The notes: generated from the sequence alone by a model not told the origin. 64,000 nt of DNA from an uncultured Methanomassiliicoccus sp. (GCA_905203995.1 CAJKXZ010000001.1:62001-126000); one strand, 5' to 3'; shown: positions 17,704-29,041, numbered from the stretch's first letter. A program made the numbers and translations.

Positions 17704-18797
17704 TCAATCTTCATCTCCGCCAAATCTTTTTTGGCGTGGGTCAGCAGCCGACAGCCGTTTTTAGTGACCAAGACATCATCCTCAATGCGCACGCCGCCCC
17801 AGCCTGGTAAATAGATACCCGGCTCAACGGTCATGACCATATTTTCTTCGAGAACAATCTGTGAACGTGGTGAAAACGATCCGCCTTCATGGACATCAAG
17901 ACCTACACCGTGTCCCAGCGAATGAATCATTCGGCCTTTGAATTCTCCCGCATCAATATAATCCCGAGCAATCTTATCAATTTCTGCGGAGATGACGCCG
18001 GGTCTGATTGCGGCAATCGCCCGCCGCTGGGCTTCCAGCACTGTCTCATAGACTTTAGTATATTTTGCCGACATTTCACGGGGTGAAAAAGTTCTGGTAA
18101 TGTCTGAACAGTAGCGGGAGACACGGCAACCAAAATCAAAGAGACTCATATCGGTCTTTTGTAAGCGGTAATCCGTAGGCGTATGATGCGGTTCAGCAGC
18201 GGCCTGGCCAAAAGCGGCAATGGTGTCGAAGGAGGTAGCCGAGGCACCTTTTTTCTGCATTTGGTAACCAATTTCTGCTGCTACTTCATACTCAGTCACT
18301 CCGTCGGTGATCATCGTGGGAATGATGTCGGCTACTTCCGAAGCGATATCGCAGGCCCGCTGGATTTTCTCAAGCTCTGCTGCATCTTTGAGCATTCTTG
18401 CTTTAGCCAGCGCTGTACCGACATCGAAAAATTCACTATCTTCTTTTAATTTGGTGAGATGCTGCATTGAAAAATGACTTATGCTGCGACTGTTGACTCC
18501 AATCTGCTGCGCACCCTTCAACACATTTTTCAGGGCTTCCGCACGTTCTTGAGCGTCGCGGTAAACAATCACTTCCGCTTCTGCCTTTTTCGCTGCACTT
18601 TCTTCAAGCTGAGAGGTAATCAGAAAGGCCTGCCCATCGGGCAGCAGTACGGCGGCACAGTCTTCAAAGAGTCCAGAGTCGAGGTTGCAGGCATAAAATA
18701 AGGAGGAATCCAGCATGGGTTCCTGGCCATTCATCAGTACCAGGGCATCACATTCTCTTGTTAAATTAGAAAATATTTTTTTCACTCTTTCGCTCAT
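17700..18797 (-). CDS. pepQ: M24 family Xaa-Pro peptidase
   Basis: A 365-residue pita-bread-fold metallopeptidase of the Xaa-Pro dipeptidase/aminopeptidase group, cutting peptides with proline in position two. The five metal ligands can be placed: D in LFDFGCR, D in CSDITRTF, H in SLGHGVGLDVHE, E in VEPGIYLPG and E in RIEDDVLV. The N-terminal 125 residues are the usual creatinase-like domain. The open frame starts at 18821; the ATG at 18797 (MSERVKK) fits family length better, but either is possible. It is divergent from the small acidic protein gene. Confidence 0.87.
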   Translation of the reverse strand: MSERVKKIFSNLTRECDALVLMNGQEPMLDSSLFYACNLDSGLFEDCAAVLLPDGQAFLITSQLEESAAKKAEAEVIVYRDAQERAEALKNVLKGAQQIGVNSRSISHFSMQHLTKLKEDSEFFDVGTALAKARMLKDAAELEKIQRACDIASEVADIIPTMITDGVTEYEVAAEIGYQMQKKGASATSFDTIAAFGQAAAEPHHTPTDYRLQKTDMSLFDFGCRVSRYCSDITRTFSPREMSAKYTKVYETVLEAQRRAIAAIRPGVISAEIDKIARDYIDAGEFKGRMIHSLGHGVGLDVHEGGSFSPRSQIVLEENMVMTVEPGIYLPGWGGVRIEDDVLVTKNGCRLLTHAKKDLAEMKID

Positions 18798-18911
18798 AAT
18801 CTCATTGCAATAGATGGACATTTGGCGTTTATAGTTTGTCGTATGTGATTTGTTCTAAAACTGATATTTAATATATTTGAATGACTTTATATGTTTTATA
18901 CGGTGAACAAA

Positions 18912-19247
18912 ATGGTTACACTTGGCACAGCATTTGGTGACATTGAAGATGAGCTCGAAGACATGTTAGATCTCGTGGCCGAAGCATTAGATCTCATCGA
19001 TGAAAAAAAGAGCAAAGAAGCCGAAAAGATCCTCATGGATCTGGAAAACAAATTACTCGACTTTCTTGACTATGAAGAAGTAGATGAAAACTCTGAAGAT
19101 ATGAAAATCATCGAAGAGGCAGTTAAACCCAAGGCTGCTGCCAAAGCACCAGCAAAACAGTCCAAACCTAAGGCTTCAGCAAAACCCAAATCTAATGCTA
19201 AGCCCAAAGCCAATTCAAAACCAAAAGCTAACTCCCGCTCACGGTGA
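18912..19247 (+). CDS. Small protein with acidic helix and histone-H1-like basic tail
   Basis: A protein of about 111 residues with two contrasting halves. The first 68 residues are very acidic and helical (IEDELEDMLDLVAEALDLID). The last 40 are Lys, Ala, Pro, Ser and Asn only in an irregular KPKA/KPKS repeat ending NSRSR, like the tails of histone H1 or bacterial Hc1/AlgP proteins. The ATG at 18912 is chosen because GGTGA (18902-18906) lies 5 bases before; an in-frame ATG at 18891 has no such site. No family is recognised. Binding of nucleic acid or ribosome by the tail is inference. Confidence 0.65.
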   Translation: MVTLGTAFGDIEDELEDMLDLVAEALDLIDEKKSKEAEKILMDLENKLLDFLDYEEVDENSEDMKIIEEAVKPKAAAKAPAKQSKPKASAKPKSNAKPKANSKPKANSRSR

Positions 19248-19267
19248 GCGTCCTTTTTTAATAATTG

Positions 19268-19296
19268 ATGGATGAGTGCACAACTCATCCATTTTC
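19268..19296 (+). terminator. Hairpin terminator
   Basis: A perfect 10-bp stem (ATGGATGAGT / ACTCATCCAT) with a five-base loop, followed by TTTTC. It sits 20 bases after the small basic-tail protein gene and 5 bases before the convergent nadX stop. Confidence 0.6.
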
Positions 19297-19300
19297 TAAT

Positions 19301-20113
19301 TTATATGCCGATCCAGACATCTCCGAGGATACGTTTTATCGAAGAAGCTGCCGACAGCGCGGCAAGGTAGCTGGTAGCGGGATTCATCGGCGAAGGCACA
19401 TTGTTAATTTCACAGCGCATCTCCCCAAAGCTGCCTTTAGCCACTAAAACATGAGAGTTTTTATCAGTGGTGGGATCACAGATGATGGTAACTTTCGTCT
19501 CTTCAAAGCCGACACCCAGTAGTGAGATGGTGGCCGCAACATTCACATTTTTAGGGAATTTACCAATAGCCTCTTTGGCACTGCCCTCAAAAACTACTGT
19601 TGGTTCTACCAACGAGTCAAGATCAAGGTTAGCTTCCAGAAGGCCGGGGGCATTTTTTAAGCTTTTAGGACTTTTTGTCGTGATTAGATGAATTTCTGTA
19701 AAGGTTCCTGAAGAGGCGGCATGAATACCGTCTGTTCCGCAGACTGCTCCCGAGGGAACGTAGATTTTAGCGTGATTGGTTTTGGCTAATGCAAAACACT
19801 CGGCTCTGAAGGAATCATCAGCAAACGCCCCGACGCTCATCACCATAGCGTCAATGCCTTTTTTTAAAATCAACGGCAGATATTTTTTAGCAGCATTCTG
19901 ACTGGCAGCTTCCACAACTAAATCAACCTGATCGATGACTTCTTCAAGCTGATCAAGGTCAACATATTCTGTCTTTTCGAGAGCTTCGGTCAGATGGTTC
20001 GCAAAATCTCTTTTTTGATCTGTAAGATAGATACGTTCCACTTCGGAAAATTCGTGAACGGTTTGGGTAAGAACAGAACCTATTGAACCGCAGCCAATTA
20101 TCAGTATCTGCAT
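19301..20113 (-). CDS. nadX: L-aspartate dehydrogenase
   Basis: A 270-residue NAD(P)-dependent enzyme that oxidises L-aspartate to iminoaspartate, the first step to quinolinate and NAD in many archaea. The N-terminal Rossmann loop is IIGCGSIGSVL (residues 4-14) with acidic YLTDQK. VPSGAVCGTDGI and the family block GKFPKNVNVAATISLLGVGF are both present, followed by the conserved CDP near residue 210. With nadE at 22941 it covers two steps of NAD synthesis; nadA and nadC are not in the window. Confidence 0.93.
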   Translation of the reverse strand: MQILIIGCGSIGSVLTQTVHEFSEVERIYLTDQKRDFANHLTEALEKTEYVDLDQLEEVIDQVDLVVEAASQNAAKKYLPLILKKGIDAMVMSVGAFADDSFRAECFALAKTNHAKIYVPSGAVCGTDGIHAASSGTFTEIHLITTKSPKSLKNAPGLLEANLDLDSLVEPTVVFEGSAKEAIGKFPKNVNVAATISLLGVGFEETKVTIICDPTTDKNSHVLVAKGSFGEMRCEINNVPSPMNPATSYLAALSAASSIKRILGDVWIGI

Positions 20114-20184
20114 ACTTCGGCATTCTTAGTCTCAGATATAATCCTTGGGAAAGATTTTCATATCTTCAATGACATGAGAACAAC

Positions 20185-20589
20185 ATGAAATACGAAAGGC
20201 TCGAGCATACTGCTGACGTAATGATCAAAGCCTTTGGTAATTCTATTGAGGAATGTTTCGCCAATGCGGCTTTGGCGATGATCGATACCATCCTCGATGC
20301 TTCTACGGTCGAAATCCGCAAAACGGTAACCATCTCAGTAGAGGGTGACAATCTCTTCGATCAACTCTACAATTTCCTTTCTGAATTGCTTTACCAATTC
20401 GACGGTGAACATTTTGTTCCTGTTGAGTTTAAAATATCCTTTGCTGAAAATATGCTTATTTGTGAAGCAAAAGGTGAAAATTATAATCCAGCCAAACATC
20501 AGCCCAAAACTGAAATCAAAGCGGTAACCTATCATGGCATGGATATCAATCTCGAGGAACCGTCCATCGTTGTGCTCTTTGATGTTTGA
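20185..20589 (+). CDS. Archease
   Basis: A 134-residue archease, the helper that activates the RtcB tRNA/RNA ligase for repeated turnover. It begins with the family motif EHTADVMIKAFG (residues 7-18, including the metal-binding Asp) and ends with the conserved KAVTYHGMDI and a terminal LFDV. Length is as usual. No rtcB gene is in the window. A PfkB-type kinase gene starts 62 bases downstream on the same strand. Confidence 0.94.
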   Translation: MKYERLEHTADVMIKAFGNSIEECFANAALAMIDTILDASTVEIRKTVTISVEGDNLFDQLYNFLSELLYQFDGEHFVPVEFKISFAENMLICEAKGENYNPAKHQPKTEIKAVTYHGMDINLEEPSIVVLFDV

Positions 20590-20651
20590 TTTTAGTAAAT
20601 GCTGCTGCTGCGACTGTAAGTTATTTATTCTTTAGGAGGCTGAGGATCAAT

Positions 20652-21587
20652 ATGGATTTATTAGGTGCAGGTTCAATTTACTTCGAAGTCATCTGTGAAC
20701 TTCCAGAAAATTCCAACCTGTCGGGGAAAGATTTAATTAAAAATCTTTCTGGATCTGTATCAGATCTCGAGTATCTCCGCGCTCACTGCCGCATCCTTTA
20801 TCAGGGACTCGGAGGCTCCAGCGCGAATACCATCTATGCTTTATCCAAATTAGGTTATGCGGTGGGTTTTCTGGGAACCCTCGGTAAAGACCAGCCTGCC
20901 CAAGAACTCTTGACTTCCGGCAAAGGTGTGGATTTACGTTTACTCCGAAAATATGGTACTTCTGGTTTGTCTTTCCAGATCAGGCATCAGGGGCAGACCG
21001 CTACTCTAAAATTTCCCAACGCTAACGAATATCTCTCCTTTATTGAAGATGATCTGGGTTTAATTAATTCTGCAAAATATCTTTATTTGGGCCCTATCGA
21101 AACAATGACCGCCCTCCAGTCTTATCGGCAGATTTTGCATTTTGTAGAGGAAGATCTTTACTTGTTTTATACGCCTGGCGAAGACTGTGCAGCCCTGGGG
21201 ATGGCGGAGCTCGAAGACATCCTTTCTCGCGCCCGCGTAGTTTTTGTTACAGAAGATGAGCTTGCTTTATTGACTTCTGCTGAGATAAAGGCAGGTTGCA
21301 GCAAACTACTGGAGATGGGAACAAAAGTGGTAGTCTGCCTCGGTAAAGAGCATCTTTTGATTGTTTCTAAACACTCACAATATCAGGTGCCTTTTAAGAA
21401 AACAGTACTCAAAGACGACAGTGATTTTCTCGACATGTGCGTAGCGGGTTTCATCGCTGCGTATTTGGAAGGGGCAGATCTTTTCACCTGCGGCACGGCG
21501 GCGGTAACTTTATCGGCATTAACTAGTACTGCCTACGGAAGAGACGCTTATCCCGATGCTAAATTTCTCAAACGCCTTATATCTTGA
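20652..21587 (+). CDS. PfkB family carbohydrate kinase-like protein
   Basis: A protein of about 311 residues with the ribokinase fold. GGSSANTIYALSKLGY near residue 60 is the first PfkB signature; the C-terminal signature is degraded, reading DDSDFLDMCVAGFIAAYLEGADL where the usual motif is DTTGAGDxFxAGF, with the catalytic Asp replaced by an uncertain position. Kinase activity is therefore doubtful or altered. The ATG at 20652 is chosen because TGAGGA lies 5 bases before; the open frame starts at 20586. It is followed after 15 bases by a HAD-like gene. Confidence 0.72.
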   Translation: MDLLGAGSIYFEVICELPENSNLSGKDLIKNLSGSVSDLEYLRAHCRILYQGLGGSSANTIYALSKLGYAVGFLGTLGKDQPAQELLTSGKGVDLRLLRKYGTSGLSFQIRHQGQTATLKFPNANEYLSFIEDDLGLINSAKYLYLGPIETMTALQSYRQILHFVEEDLYLFYTPGEDCAALGMAELEDILSRARVVFVTEDELALLTSAEIKAGCSKLLEMGTKVVVCLGKEHLLIVSKHSQYQVPFKKTVLKDDSDFLDMCVAGFIAAYLEGADLFTCGTAAVTLSALTSTAYGRDAYPDAKFLKRLIS

Positions 21588-21602
21588 ACAGAGGATATCC
21601 AT

Positions 21603-22694
21603 ATGGATTTTGAACCGAATGATAACGCATTTCTTGACGGCTGGAAACTTTTCATACTCTGCGGAGACGGTACGATCTTTCCCAACGACACAGTCAAAAG
21701 TGTCTGTACGAATTATCTGCAGAATGGTTCTAATCTCTACGATGTTCTTTACAGCTACACTTCGCTACCTATCGTTTCGCTGGAACGACCAGCCTATCGG
21801 CGTGAAGACGCATATCGTCTGATTTTGCCTTTTCTCAGAGCAGCTGATCTTTCCAATACTGCTTTAAAAAATTACTTCAAAAACACACTGAACATAGCAT
21901 CTGGTGCCAGCCGAACTTTGCGTTTTGTCCAGGAATTCAGCATTCCCTTCTTGGTCTCATCATCTTATGAGCACTATATCTGTGAAGTCTGTGAAGCTTT
22001 AGATTTTCCTTTAGAGAATACTTATTCCATGAGTCTAGATCTGGATTACTGGGATGTCTCTGCTACCGAAAAGAAACGTCTGCAAGAATTAGCTGCTGAA
22101 ATTTCTTCGATGACGCCGATTACCGCACCTACTGGCGATGACGTGAATCTTGATGACCTTACCGAACAAGATCGTAAAAACGTCTTGCGCCTTGATGACA
22201 TCTTTGAAAATGAGCTGGTCGGCTTTCAAACCTTCCGCATGCTTTCTTCGTCAACGCCGATGGGGCGGGAAGAGAAAGCAGCTTCTTTGCTAGATATCCG
22301 CCGTAAAACAGGCTTCGATCTGGAAGACATGATGGTCATCTGCTCTTCCGCTTCAGACACGCTTATTGCCCACATGGTACGGGAAGGCGGTGGTTTGGTG
22401 GTAGCCTTTAACGCGACACCTTCCGCGATCTGCACGTCCAATCTGGCAGTCGTTTCGGAGGACACTACAATTCTCTCGTTCCTTGCTGATGTTTTTCAAA
22501 ATGCCGGCAAAGAACATGTTGAAGAGCTGGCAGCAAACTGGACGGAAGAAGCCATCTTGGCCGCGCCAGCAAATAAGTATCTGATCAATGAACTTTTAAA
22601 AATCAATAATAACAAAGCGCCGCTAGTGGCAAAAATCAATACTGATGTGTCAGACGTTTTGTACAATGAAGAGTTCGTGCCAAAATTCTTTTGA
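21603..22694 (+). CDS. HAD-like protein resembling EhaR
   Basis: A 363-residue soluble protein that resembles the HAD-superfamily proteins named EhaR in methanogen energy-converting hydrogenase clusters. The N-terminus FILCGDGTIFPND is like a HAD motif I but carries CGDGT where DxDGT is usual. Regions FLVSSSYEHYI and a C-terminal MVICSSASDTLIAHMVREGGGLVVAFN resemble HAD motifs II and IV. No hydrogenase gene lies here. It is 15 bases downstream of the PfkB-like gene, and AGAGGAT precedes the ATG. Substrate unknown. Confidence 0.55.
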   Translation: MDFEPNDNAFLDGWKLFILCGDGTIFPNDTVKSVCTNYLQNGSNLYDVLYSYTSLPIVSLERPAYRREDAYRLILPFLRAADLSNTALKNYFKNTLNIASGASRTLRFVQEFSIPFLVSSSYEHYICEVCEALDFPLENTYSMSLDLDYWDVSATEKKRLQELAAEISSMTPITAPTGDDVNLDDLTEQDRKNVLRLDDIFENELVGFQTFRMLSSSTPMGREEKAASLLDIRRKTGFDLEDMMVICSSASDTLIAHMVREGGGLVVAFNATPSAICTSNLAVVSEDTTILSFLADVFQNAGKEHVEELAANWTEEAILAAPANKYLINELLKINNNKAPLVAKINTDVSDVLYNEEFVPKFF

Positions 22695-22749
22695 GCGGTT
22701 TAGCTGAAATCAGGCCAGATGATGTTCGCAGCGGTGTATTTTAAAAAAG

Positions 22750-22822
22750 TGCTCCTGTCGGGATTTGAACCCGAGTCGAAGCCTCGAGAGGGCTTCATGA
22801 TTGGCCGCTACACTACAGGAGC
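22750..22822 (-). tRNA. tRNA-Glu (CUC)
   Basis: The minus strand folds as a 73-nt cloverleaf: acceptor GCTCCTG/CAGGAGC, anticodon stem AAGCC/GGCTT with loop CTCTCGA, so anticodon CTC. The T-arm contains GGTTCAAATCC. The discriminator base is A and CCA is not encoded. A run of T follows on the minus strand (22742-22748), and AATATAG near 22852 is a likely TATA box. Confidence 0.93.
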
Positions 22823-22940
22823 GTATGAGATGCAAAATGACGTTCCCTATATTAATCTTTCCATGTTCTCAGCAGCTATTTGGATGCGTATCGGCAATAT
22901 GAAAATAATTAGTAATAATCTCTAATCTGCAGGCGAGGCG

Positions 22941-23732
22941 TTATTCCCGCCAATCGCAGCCGATCGTTCTGATTCCTAATTTGGGAATCAAGGGCATTTT
23001 TCGTTTATGGGTCGATGACTGATATTTATCAAATACTGAATTGATAATCGAAATCTCCAGGCCTGTTTCTTTTTGAATCTCGTCCACACTCATCAATTGC
23101 TCCAGGCCCAATAAGATCTGATCCAATTCGTCATACTTTACGCCTAGGTCCTCTTCATCAGTCTGGCCAGCGCGCAGTCCTGCACTAGGGGATTTGGTGA
23201 TAATTGTCTGGGGGATCTGGATTTTCTCTGCCAGCTCTCTTACTTCTGTTTTATATAAATCGCCGATGGGTAGCAGATCCACGCCGCCATCGCCATGCTT
23301 AGTAAAATAGCCAGTCAGGAGTTCACTTTTATTGCCGGTGCCCATTACCACGCCGTCCATCTGGTGTGCATGATGGTAAAGGATAGTCATTCGCACACGA
23401 GCCATGATATTTCCTTTTAAGAGTGGATCATGCAAGTCCAGAATTGCGGAAAAGGCATTAATTAATGTATCAAGCTGAATTACTTTATAATTCATGCCAA
23501 ATTCCGTACACAAATTTTGAGCATCATCCACATCTTTTTTTGATGAAACGCTGGAAGGCATAATGATGTTAAAAACTCTCTCGGGCCCCAAGGCATCACA
23601 GCATAGTTTTGAAACCACTGCTGAATCAATGCCACCACTTAAACCGATGACAACACATTTTTTGCCCTTCGTTTGCTCTTTGATAAATTCCAATATTGCT
23701 GGGTACGCGTATTCCTTCAAGTGGGGTTTCAT
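22941..23732 (-). CDS. nadE: NH3-dependent NAD+ synthetase
   Basis: A 263-residue enzyme for the last step of NAD synthesis, amidation of deamido-NAD with ammonia and ATP. The PP-loop SGGIDSAVV is at residues 32-40, and GTGNKSELLTGYFTKHGDGG and the C-terminal HKRKMP are conserved. There is no glutaminase domain, so ammonia is used directly. It lies between two minus-strand tRNA genes. No ribosome-binding motif is seen before the ATG. Confidence 0.96.
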   Translation of the reverse strand: MKPHLKEYAYPAILEFIKEQTKGKKCVVIGLSGGIDSAVVSKLCCDALGPERVFNIIMPSSVSSKKDVDDAQNLCTEFGMNYKVIQLDTLINAFSAILDLHDPLLKGNIMARVRMTILYHHAHQMDGVVMGTGNKSELLTGYFTKHGDGGVDLLPIGDLYKTEVRELAEKIQIPQTIITKSPSAGLRAGQTDEEDLGVKYDELDQILLGLEQLMSVDEIQKETGLEISIINSVFDKYQSSTHKRKMPLIPKLGIRTIGCDWRE

Positions 23733-23791
23733 CGTTTAGTTATATAGATATTAGATATCAATCCTTTGTACCATTTGTTTAAAAAGAAGAG

Positions 23792-23875
23792 CGCGAAGGG
23801 AGGGATTTGAACCCCCGAGTCCTTGCGGACATTGGATTAGCAATCCAACGCCTTGCCGGGCTGGGCCACCTCCGC
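23792..23875 (-). tRNA. tRNA-Ser (GCU)
   Basis: The minus strand folds as an 84-nt class II tRNA with a long variable arm (GTCC/GGAC type). Acceptor GCGGAGG pairs with CCTTCGC; anticodon stem TTGGA/TCCAA, loop TTGCTAA, anticodon GCT. The discriminator is G, as expected for serine, and CCA is not encoded. TTTAAAT at 23899-23906 is a likely TATA box. Confidence 0.93.
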
Positions 23876-24075
23876 GTAAGCCTCCCAATGCAATGCGGGA
23901 TTTAAATCTTTTGTGAGATGGGGCCGTTTTTAGGTATTTTTTGAGATTTATGCAACCTTTTCACTCTCCTATATTGTATTATACTCTTAATTCCTTAATA
24001 GAAAAAGACAAAATTCGCCCAATTTTTAGTAGTTTTTCTAAAAATTGAGAATATGTCCTCTAAATCCGAGAAAGT

Positions 24076-24112
24076 TTTAAATACTACTTGTGTTTTAGAC
24101 GGAAATACTGAG
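24076..24112 (+). promoter_or_regulatory. 16S rRNA promoter P1
   Basis: TATA box TTTAAATACT at 24076-24085. A 37-base stretch from here aligns without gaps to the one at 46312 before the 23S gene, with 25 of 37 bases identical. The predicted start is near 24105. Confidence 0.5.
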
Positions 24113-24188
24113 GCATGAGGTAACACATGCGTACACTTCCTCAGAGAAAAACGCAAGCCTTGAAGGCTTTCGGGGACTACTCGGAACC

Positions 24189-24224
24189 TTTAAATACTTC
24201 CTCCGCTTTGGAGGGAAAGCTGCG
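24189..24224 (+). promoter_or_regulatory. 16S rRNA promoter P2
   Basis: TATA box TTTAAATA at 24189-24196, then a short hairpin (CCTCC/GGAGG) and AGCTGCG at 24218-24224, where transcription should begin. The 23S leader has the same order with the same spacing (22 and 21 bases). Confidence 0.6.
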
Positions 24225-24359
24225 TTTGACAGCAACCAACACTGCGAAACGGAACAGAGCCAAGATCGGAAGATCAGCTATGATGTCTTCGTATCCAAAG
24301 TGATTGGACAAAACATGGAGGACTAAGATCTCCGCAATTATGCGTGCACTCTTGGTTCT

Positions 24360-26061
<1,702 letters not shown>

Positions 26062-26110
26062 AATGTTTGTTTTTTTATTCTATTATTTGTCTGTGTTATT
26101 CTAAGCTAAC

Positions 26111-26118
26111 TTTAAATA
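26111..26118 (+). promoter_or_regulatory. pyrG promoter
   Basis: TTTAAATA lies beyond the 16S processing helix and about 27 bases before the predicted pyrG ATG, so pyrG is probably transcribed on its own, with little or no leader. Confidence 0.5.
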
Positions 26119-26144
26119 TGATGCTATCTTCATCAACAAATCCC

Positions 26145-27791
26145 ATGCAGATGATGAAATATATCTTTGTCACTGGTGGAGTTATTTCTGGATTAGGTAA
26201 AGGGATAACAGCTTCATCCATAGGACGTCTTTTAAAATCAAGAGGACTTGAAGTTACTGCAATTAAAATTGATCCTTATCTCAATATTGATGCCGGCACG
26301 ATGAATCCTTTCGAACACGGTGAAGTCTACGTTTTGGACGACGGTGGGGAAGTGGATTTGGATCTCGGTAATTATGAACGTTTTTTGGATATCAGCTTAA
26401 GCAGCGATCACAACATCACTACGGGAAAAGTCTACAAATCTGTAATTGAGAAAGAAAGAGCTGGAGACTTTTTAGGCAAAACTGTACAGATTATCCCCCA
26501 CATCACCAATGAAATCACGAGCCGTATAAAATCGGTGGCGGAAAGTACCGGTGCAGATGTATGTATTGTAGAGCTTGGTGGAACTGTTGGTGACATTGAG
26601 TCTATGCCTTTCTTAGAAGCTGCTCGGCAGATGGGTAGTGAGCTGGGAAAAGGAACCAATTGCATTTTTGTTCATACCACTCTTGTTCCTGTGATGGGTT
26701 CAGTGGGTGAGCAGAAAACAAAACCCACTCAACACTCAGTAAAGGAACTGCGTTCTATTGGTATTCAGCCGGATATCATTGTGGCCCGATCTAAAGAACC
26801 ACTCGACTATTCGATTAGAAAAAAGATCTCACTCTTTTGTGATGTTCCCATTGAAGCTGTGGTCTCTGCCGCCGATGCCAATTCAATTTATGAAATTCCG
26901 ATCGTTCTGGAAGAGCAGGGCATCACCGACTACTTGTTGAAAAAGATGGATCTGCCTTCGAAATGTAAAGATCTAACTGCGTGGCGGGAATATTTGGATC
27001 GCATTCTTTATCCAATGAATTCTGTGAAAATCGCACTTGTTGGTAAATATACTAACTTAGCCGACAGTTATCTTTCACATCTGGAAGCCTTCCACCATGC
27101 TTCTGCAGAACTCGGAACACAGATCGATTGTTTATTCTTTGATTCCGAAAAGATTGAGCAGGACGGCATTCCTAAAGATCTGGCTAATGTCGATGGTATT
27201 CTCATCCCGGGAGGATTTGGAAACCGGGGTGTAAATGGTAAGATTCTCACAGCTAAATTTGCCCGAGAAAATAACATTCCTTTCTTAGGCGTATGCCTGG
27301 GATTCCAGGTTGCGACGATGGAAATCGCCCGCCACCTTGCCCACCTTGAGGATGCCAATAGTACTGAATTCGATCCCAATACTAAACATCCCGTTGTGGA
27401 TTTGCTGCCTGATCAGATAAATGTCGTGGATAAGGGAGCTACTATGCGTTTGGGCGCTCAGAAGGTGTTAATCACTGAAGGTTCACAGGCCGAAGAGCTG
27501 TACGGTGCATTAGAAATCAGTGAACGCCACCGTCATCGCTACGAAGTCAATCCTGACTACATTGATAAACTGGAAGCAGTGGGCTGGAAATTCACCGGCA
27601 GATCAGAAGACGGCGTTAAAATGGAAATTGGTGAACTAATCGATCATCCCTTTTTCATGGCTTCACAGTTCCACCCGGAATTCAAGTCACGCCCTAGTAA
27701 GCCTTCACCTCTGCATTTGGGACTGCTGAAAGCTGCAGTCGTCCGCAGACAGCGTCTGGCCGATCGAAATCTCCATTTACCTTCTGATTAA
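26145..27791 (+). CDS. pyrG: CTP synthase
   Basis: Makes CTP from UTP, ATP and glutamine. The synthetase domain starts with [19 protein letters not shown] (P-loop) and carries [15 protein letters not shown] and [13 protein letters not shown]; the C-terminal glutaminase has PGGFGNRG, the nucleophile in GVCLGFQ and the catalytic pair in SQFHPEF. The open frame begins at 26001, but that part lies in the 16S processing helix. With a TATA box at 26111, transcription should start near 26140, favouring the ATG at 26145 (548 residues); 26151 and 26154 are close alternatives. The methylthiotransferase gene follows after 17 bases. Confidence 0.96.
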   Translation: MQMMKYIFVTGGVISGLGKGITASSIGRLLKSRGLEVTAIKIDPYLNIDAGTMNPFEHGEVYVLDDGGEVDLDLGNYERFLDISLSSDHNITTGKVYKSVIEKERAGDFLGKTVQIIPHITNEITSRIKSVAESTGADVCIVELGGTVGDIESMPFLEAARQMGSELGKGTNCIFVHTTLVPVMGSVGEQKTKPTQHSVKELRSIGIQPDIIVARSKEPLDYSIRKKISLFCDVPIEAVVSAADANSIYEIPIVLEEQGITDYLLKKMDLPSKCKDLTAWREYLDRILYPMNSVKIALVGKYTNLADSYLSHLEAFHHASAELGTQIDCLFFDSEKIEQDGIPKDLANVDGILIPGGFGNRGVNGKILTAKFARENNIPFLGVCLGFQVATMEIARHLAHLEDANSTEFDPNTKHPVVDLLPDQINVVDKGATMRLGAQKVLITEGSQAEELYGALEISERHRHRYEVNPDYIDKLEAVGWKFTGRSEDGVKMEIGELIDHPFFMASQFHPEFKSRPSKPSPLHLGLLKAAVVRRQRLADRNLHLPSD

Positions 27792-27808
27792 GGCGACGTG
27801 GTGAAATC

Positions 27809-29035
27809 GTGAAGGTCTATGTTGAAAGCTATGGCTGCACCATGAACCATGGTGAAGGAGAGCGTTTAGCAACAGCTCTTTCTCTGCTGGGTCATGAGGT
27901 CGTTACCGATCCCTTAGCTGCAGATCTGATAGTTCTCAACACCTGCACGGTAATCACCGAAACCCAGAATCGCATGCTCAAACGGGCCAAAGAGATCTAC
28001 GACAGTGGTAAAAAGCTGATTGTTTCTGGCTGCATGGCCTCCATTCAGCCGGATGACATTTTAGCCGTCGCCCCCACTGCGCAGATCATCGAGCCTAAAA
28101 ACTATGGCAACATCCAGGCTTTGGTGGGCAAAGAAGGCATTCCCATCTTGAGAGATCCTTCAGTCACCTCTGTCTTACCGATTGCTCAGGGATGTCTGGG
28201 CACCTGTACCTACTGCATCACCCGCTTTGCCCGGGGAACTTTGTGCAGTTATCCTCTCCCGGATCTTGTTGCAGAAGCCAAAAGCCTGGTGGATGCTGGA
28301 ACACGGGAGCTATTGCTTACCGCGCAAGACACTGCTTGCTACGGTTTCGATCTTAATTCCGATCTTTCTGCATTGATCAAATCATTGTCGGCCCTTGAGG
28401 GGCAGTTTATGATGCGCATCGGCATGATGAATCCCAATCATTTGATGCAGATTTTTGATCAATTTATTCCCGCCTGGCTTCATCCCAAAGTGTATAAGTT
28501 CATTCACATCCCCGTGCAAAGCGGCAGTGCCAGAGTGCTGGAAGCCATGCAGCGGTCTTATTCTCCAGAGGACTTCAAAAATTTAGTAGTTAAGCTGCGG
28601 GCAGCTTTTCCCGACGTGATGATTTCTACTGATGTGATCACGGGTTTTCCGGGTGAAACTGAGGACGATCACAAAATGACTGTAAAACTCATTGAGGAAA
28701 TACTGCCGGATATCGTCAACGTCACGCGCTATTCTGCCAGGCCCAACACGCCAGCGGCTACTTTTAAAAATCAAGTTCCCGGATGGATTTCCAAAGAACG
28801 TTCCCGGGAGTTAACTAAATTACGCTTTACGATCGGTGAAGAAAAAAACCGCTCCTTAGTTGGTAAAACTTATCCGGGCATGGTTTGTGAAATCGGAAAA
28901 CCAGGAACTATGATTGTCCGCACAAACTCCTATCGTCCGGTAGTAATTAGCGAAAAACTTCCCCTGGGTTCAGAAGTCGTCGTTAAGATTACCGACTCCC
29001 AACCCACTTACCTTATTGGGGAAGTTCTTCTTTGA
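27809..29035 (+). CDS. tRNA t6A37 methylthiotransferase (MiaB-like, CDKAL1/MtaB type)
   Basis: A 408-residue radical-SAM enzyme expected to add a methylthio group to N6-threonylcarbamoyladenosine at position 37 of tRNAs. The N-terminal cluster-binding domain has YVESYGCTMNHGE and LNTCTV with Cys in VSGCMAS; the radical-SAM motif CLGTCTYC gives Cys129, 133 and 136. A TRAM domain closes the C-terminus. The start is GTG with GGTGA upstream. It is 17 bases after pyrG. pcc1 of the KEOPS complex, which makes t6A, lies about 5 kb away. Confidence 0.92.
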   Translation: MKVYVESYGCTMNHGEGERLATALSLLGHEVVTDPLAADLIVLNTCTVITETQNRMLKRAKEIYDSGKKLIVSGCMASIQPDDILAVAPTAQIIEPKNYGNIQALVGKEGIPILRDPSVTSVLPIAQGCLGTCTYCITRFARGTLCSYPLPDLVAEAKSLVDAGTRELLLTAQDTACYGFDLNSDLSALIKSLSALEGQFMMRIGMMNPNHLMQIFDQFIPAWLHPKVYKFIHIPVQSGSARVLEAMQRSYSPEDFKNLVVKLRAAFPDVMISTDVITGFPGETEDDHKMTVKLIEEILPDIVNVTRYSARPNTPAATFKNQVPGWISKERSRELTKLRFTIGEEKNRSLVGKTYPGMVCEIGKPGTMIVRTNSYRPVVISEKLPLGSEVVVKITDSQPTYLIGEVLL

Positions 29036-29041
29036 AGATGT

